Shown in pieces: positions 63,622-64,000 of a DNA stretch of 64,000 nucleotides. Location of the stretch: IMG/VR virus record IMGVR_UViG_3300038428_000280, positions 1-64,000 of that record; one strand, written 5' to 3'. This stretch comes from a virus. The notes under the pieces are model-generated. The model made no database searches, was not told where the DNA came from, and was given only the letters and a program-made list of their open reading frames with translations. The stretch's first letter is position 1, and each line of letters opens with the position of its first letter. The translations under genes and the position numbers were made by a program.

Positions 63622-64000
63622 AAGCCGTCATACTTGAAAAAATCAATGCACCTCTTATAGTTGATGAAGTCGAATTAACTCCTCTTGAAGTGGGACAAGT
63701 TTTGGTTAAAGTCCTTACAAGCGGATTATGTGGTTCTCAATTGCTTGAAATTGGTGGACACAAAGGCAATGCCAAATTCGTTCCTCATTTAATGGGACAT
63801 GAAGGTTGTGGTGAAGTGGTGGAAATTGGTGCAGGTGTGACTAGAATGAAACCGGGTGATAGGGTAGTCATGCATTGGATGAAAACAGAGGGAATAGAAT
63901 CCAATTTTCCACATTACAAATATAAAGATAAATTAATCTCAAGTGGTAAAGTAACCACCTTGAATGAATATTCAATAGTATCAGAAAATCGATTGACTGT
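63618..64000 (+). CDS. Zinc-type alcohol dehydrogenase/reductase (MDR), N-terminal part
   Basis: Runs off the window end; about 127 residues visible. MKAVILEKINAPLIVDEVEL start, VLTSGLCGSQLLEIGG (zinc Cys; the usual following Asp is Gln here), MGHEGCGEVVEIGAGVTRMK with the catalytic His-Glu, and PGDRVVMHW. Medium-chain dehydrogenase, probably acting on a sugar nucleotide or polyol. ATGA overlap with the radical SAM gene. Confidence 0.87.
   Translation, partial: MKAVILEKINAPLIVDEVELTPLEVGQVLVKVLTSGLCGSQLLEIGGHKGNAKFVPHLMGHEGCGEVVEIGAGVTRMKPGDRVVMHWMKTEGIESNFPHYKYKDKLISSGKVTTLNEYSIVSENRLT

Noticed and set aside
1-64000. Stop-codon reassignment (TAG or TGA read as amino acid)
   Set aside because: All three stops end well-supported genes (for example TAG after the HNH nuclease, TGA in many ATGA overlaps), and no gene is interrupted by a single in-frame stop type.
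1-64000. Integrated prophage or cellular chromosome segment
   Set aside because: No integrase, attachment repeats, rRNA, ribosomal protein or housekeeping genes; gene density and overlaps are those of a lytic-type large phage.

Overview
The window looks like part of the genome of a large tailed phage with a T4-type replication core. The evidence is a family B DNA polymerase, sliding clamp, RFC-type clamp-loader ATPase, an SF2/SNF2-type helicase, an endonuclease VII homologue, dUTPase and a flavin-dependent thymidylate synthase (ThyX). Around them sit dozens of tiny, tightly packed genes with ATGA stop/start overlaps, a tRNA array, and only a handful of virion-type genes in 64 kb. The DNA is AT-rich. 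TAA, TAG and TGA all act as stops, so the standard bacterial code is used. The host cannot be named from this sequence, although one tRNA is clearly derived from a bacterial initiator tRNA. The low density of structural genes suggests a genome well above 64 kb (inference).

Layout. 1-19.4 kb, minus strand: accessory genes. These include ThyX (cut by the window edge), a Thg1-like tRNA polymerase, a pyruvate-kinase-like protein, a tandem argininosuccinate-lyase C-domain protein, a vWA protein, a J-domain/protein-kinase fusion, DUF4326, zincin, YopX, ATP-grasp, DUF6794, a radical-SAM enzyme, a BCS1-like AAA ATPase, a DUF2828 (Ro/TROVE-related) vWA protein, a DUF4338 (DruA-like) protein and a PD-(D/E)XK-like protein. 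19.4-28.3 kb, plus strand: a SLOG-type protein, six tRNAs mixed with structured spacers and two small paralogous genes, a Pro/Trp-rich protein, an M23 peptidase, an RNA-repair set (RNA ligase, cyclic-phosphate receiver-like protein, polynucleotide kinase), phage ABA-sandwich paralogues and an HNH nuclease. 28.3-50.2 kb, minus strand: endonuclease VII-like, vWA, GDP-mannose dehydratase, helicase, lipoprotein and virion-associated-looking genes, then, after a terminator, the replication genes with macro-domain, Mom-like, nucleoside-deoxyribosyltransferase-like and many zinc-ribbon genes. 50.3-64 kb, plus strand: a Cas4/RecB-type nuclease, a ribbon-helix-helix-like protein, a tail-tube-like protein, dUTPase, and a sugar cluster (five or six glycosyltransferases, two methyltransferases, a radical-SAM enzyme, and an MDR dehydrogenase cut by the window end).

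Regulation. Many transcription units start with a host-type promoter, TTGAC(T/A), 16-17 bp, TATAAT-like, often with TGA just before the -10, placed so that the transcript would begin only 0-3 bases before the ATG. A second motif, TATTTATA on the coding strand, precedes several minus-strand genes. Perfect 6- or 9-bp hairpins with 4-base loops sit directly before three start codons. Strong intrinsic terminators separate the blocks.

Most notable points: a combined RNA-care theme (Thg1-like polymerase, ligase, kinase, cyclic-phosphate receiver, Ro-related DUF2828 with a 200-nt repeat-bearing leader, tRNAs including an eroded initiator tRNA); a DNA polymerase whose N-terminus is in frame only after a -1 shift in an A-rich tract; a J-domain/kinase fusion; and metabolic-enzyme folds (pyruvate kinase, argininosuccinate lyase) apparently repurposed by a phage.
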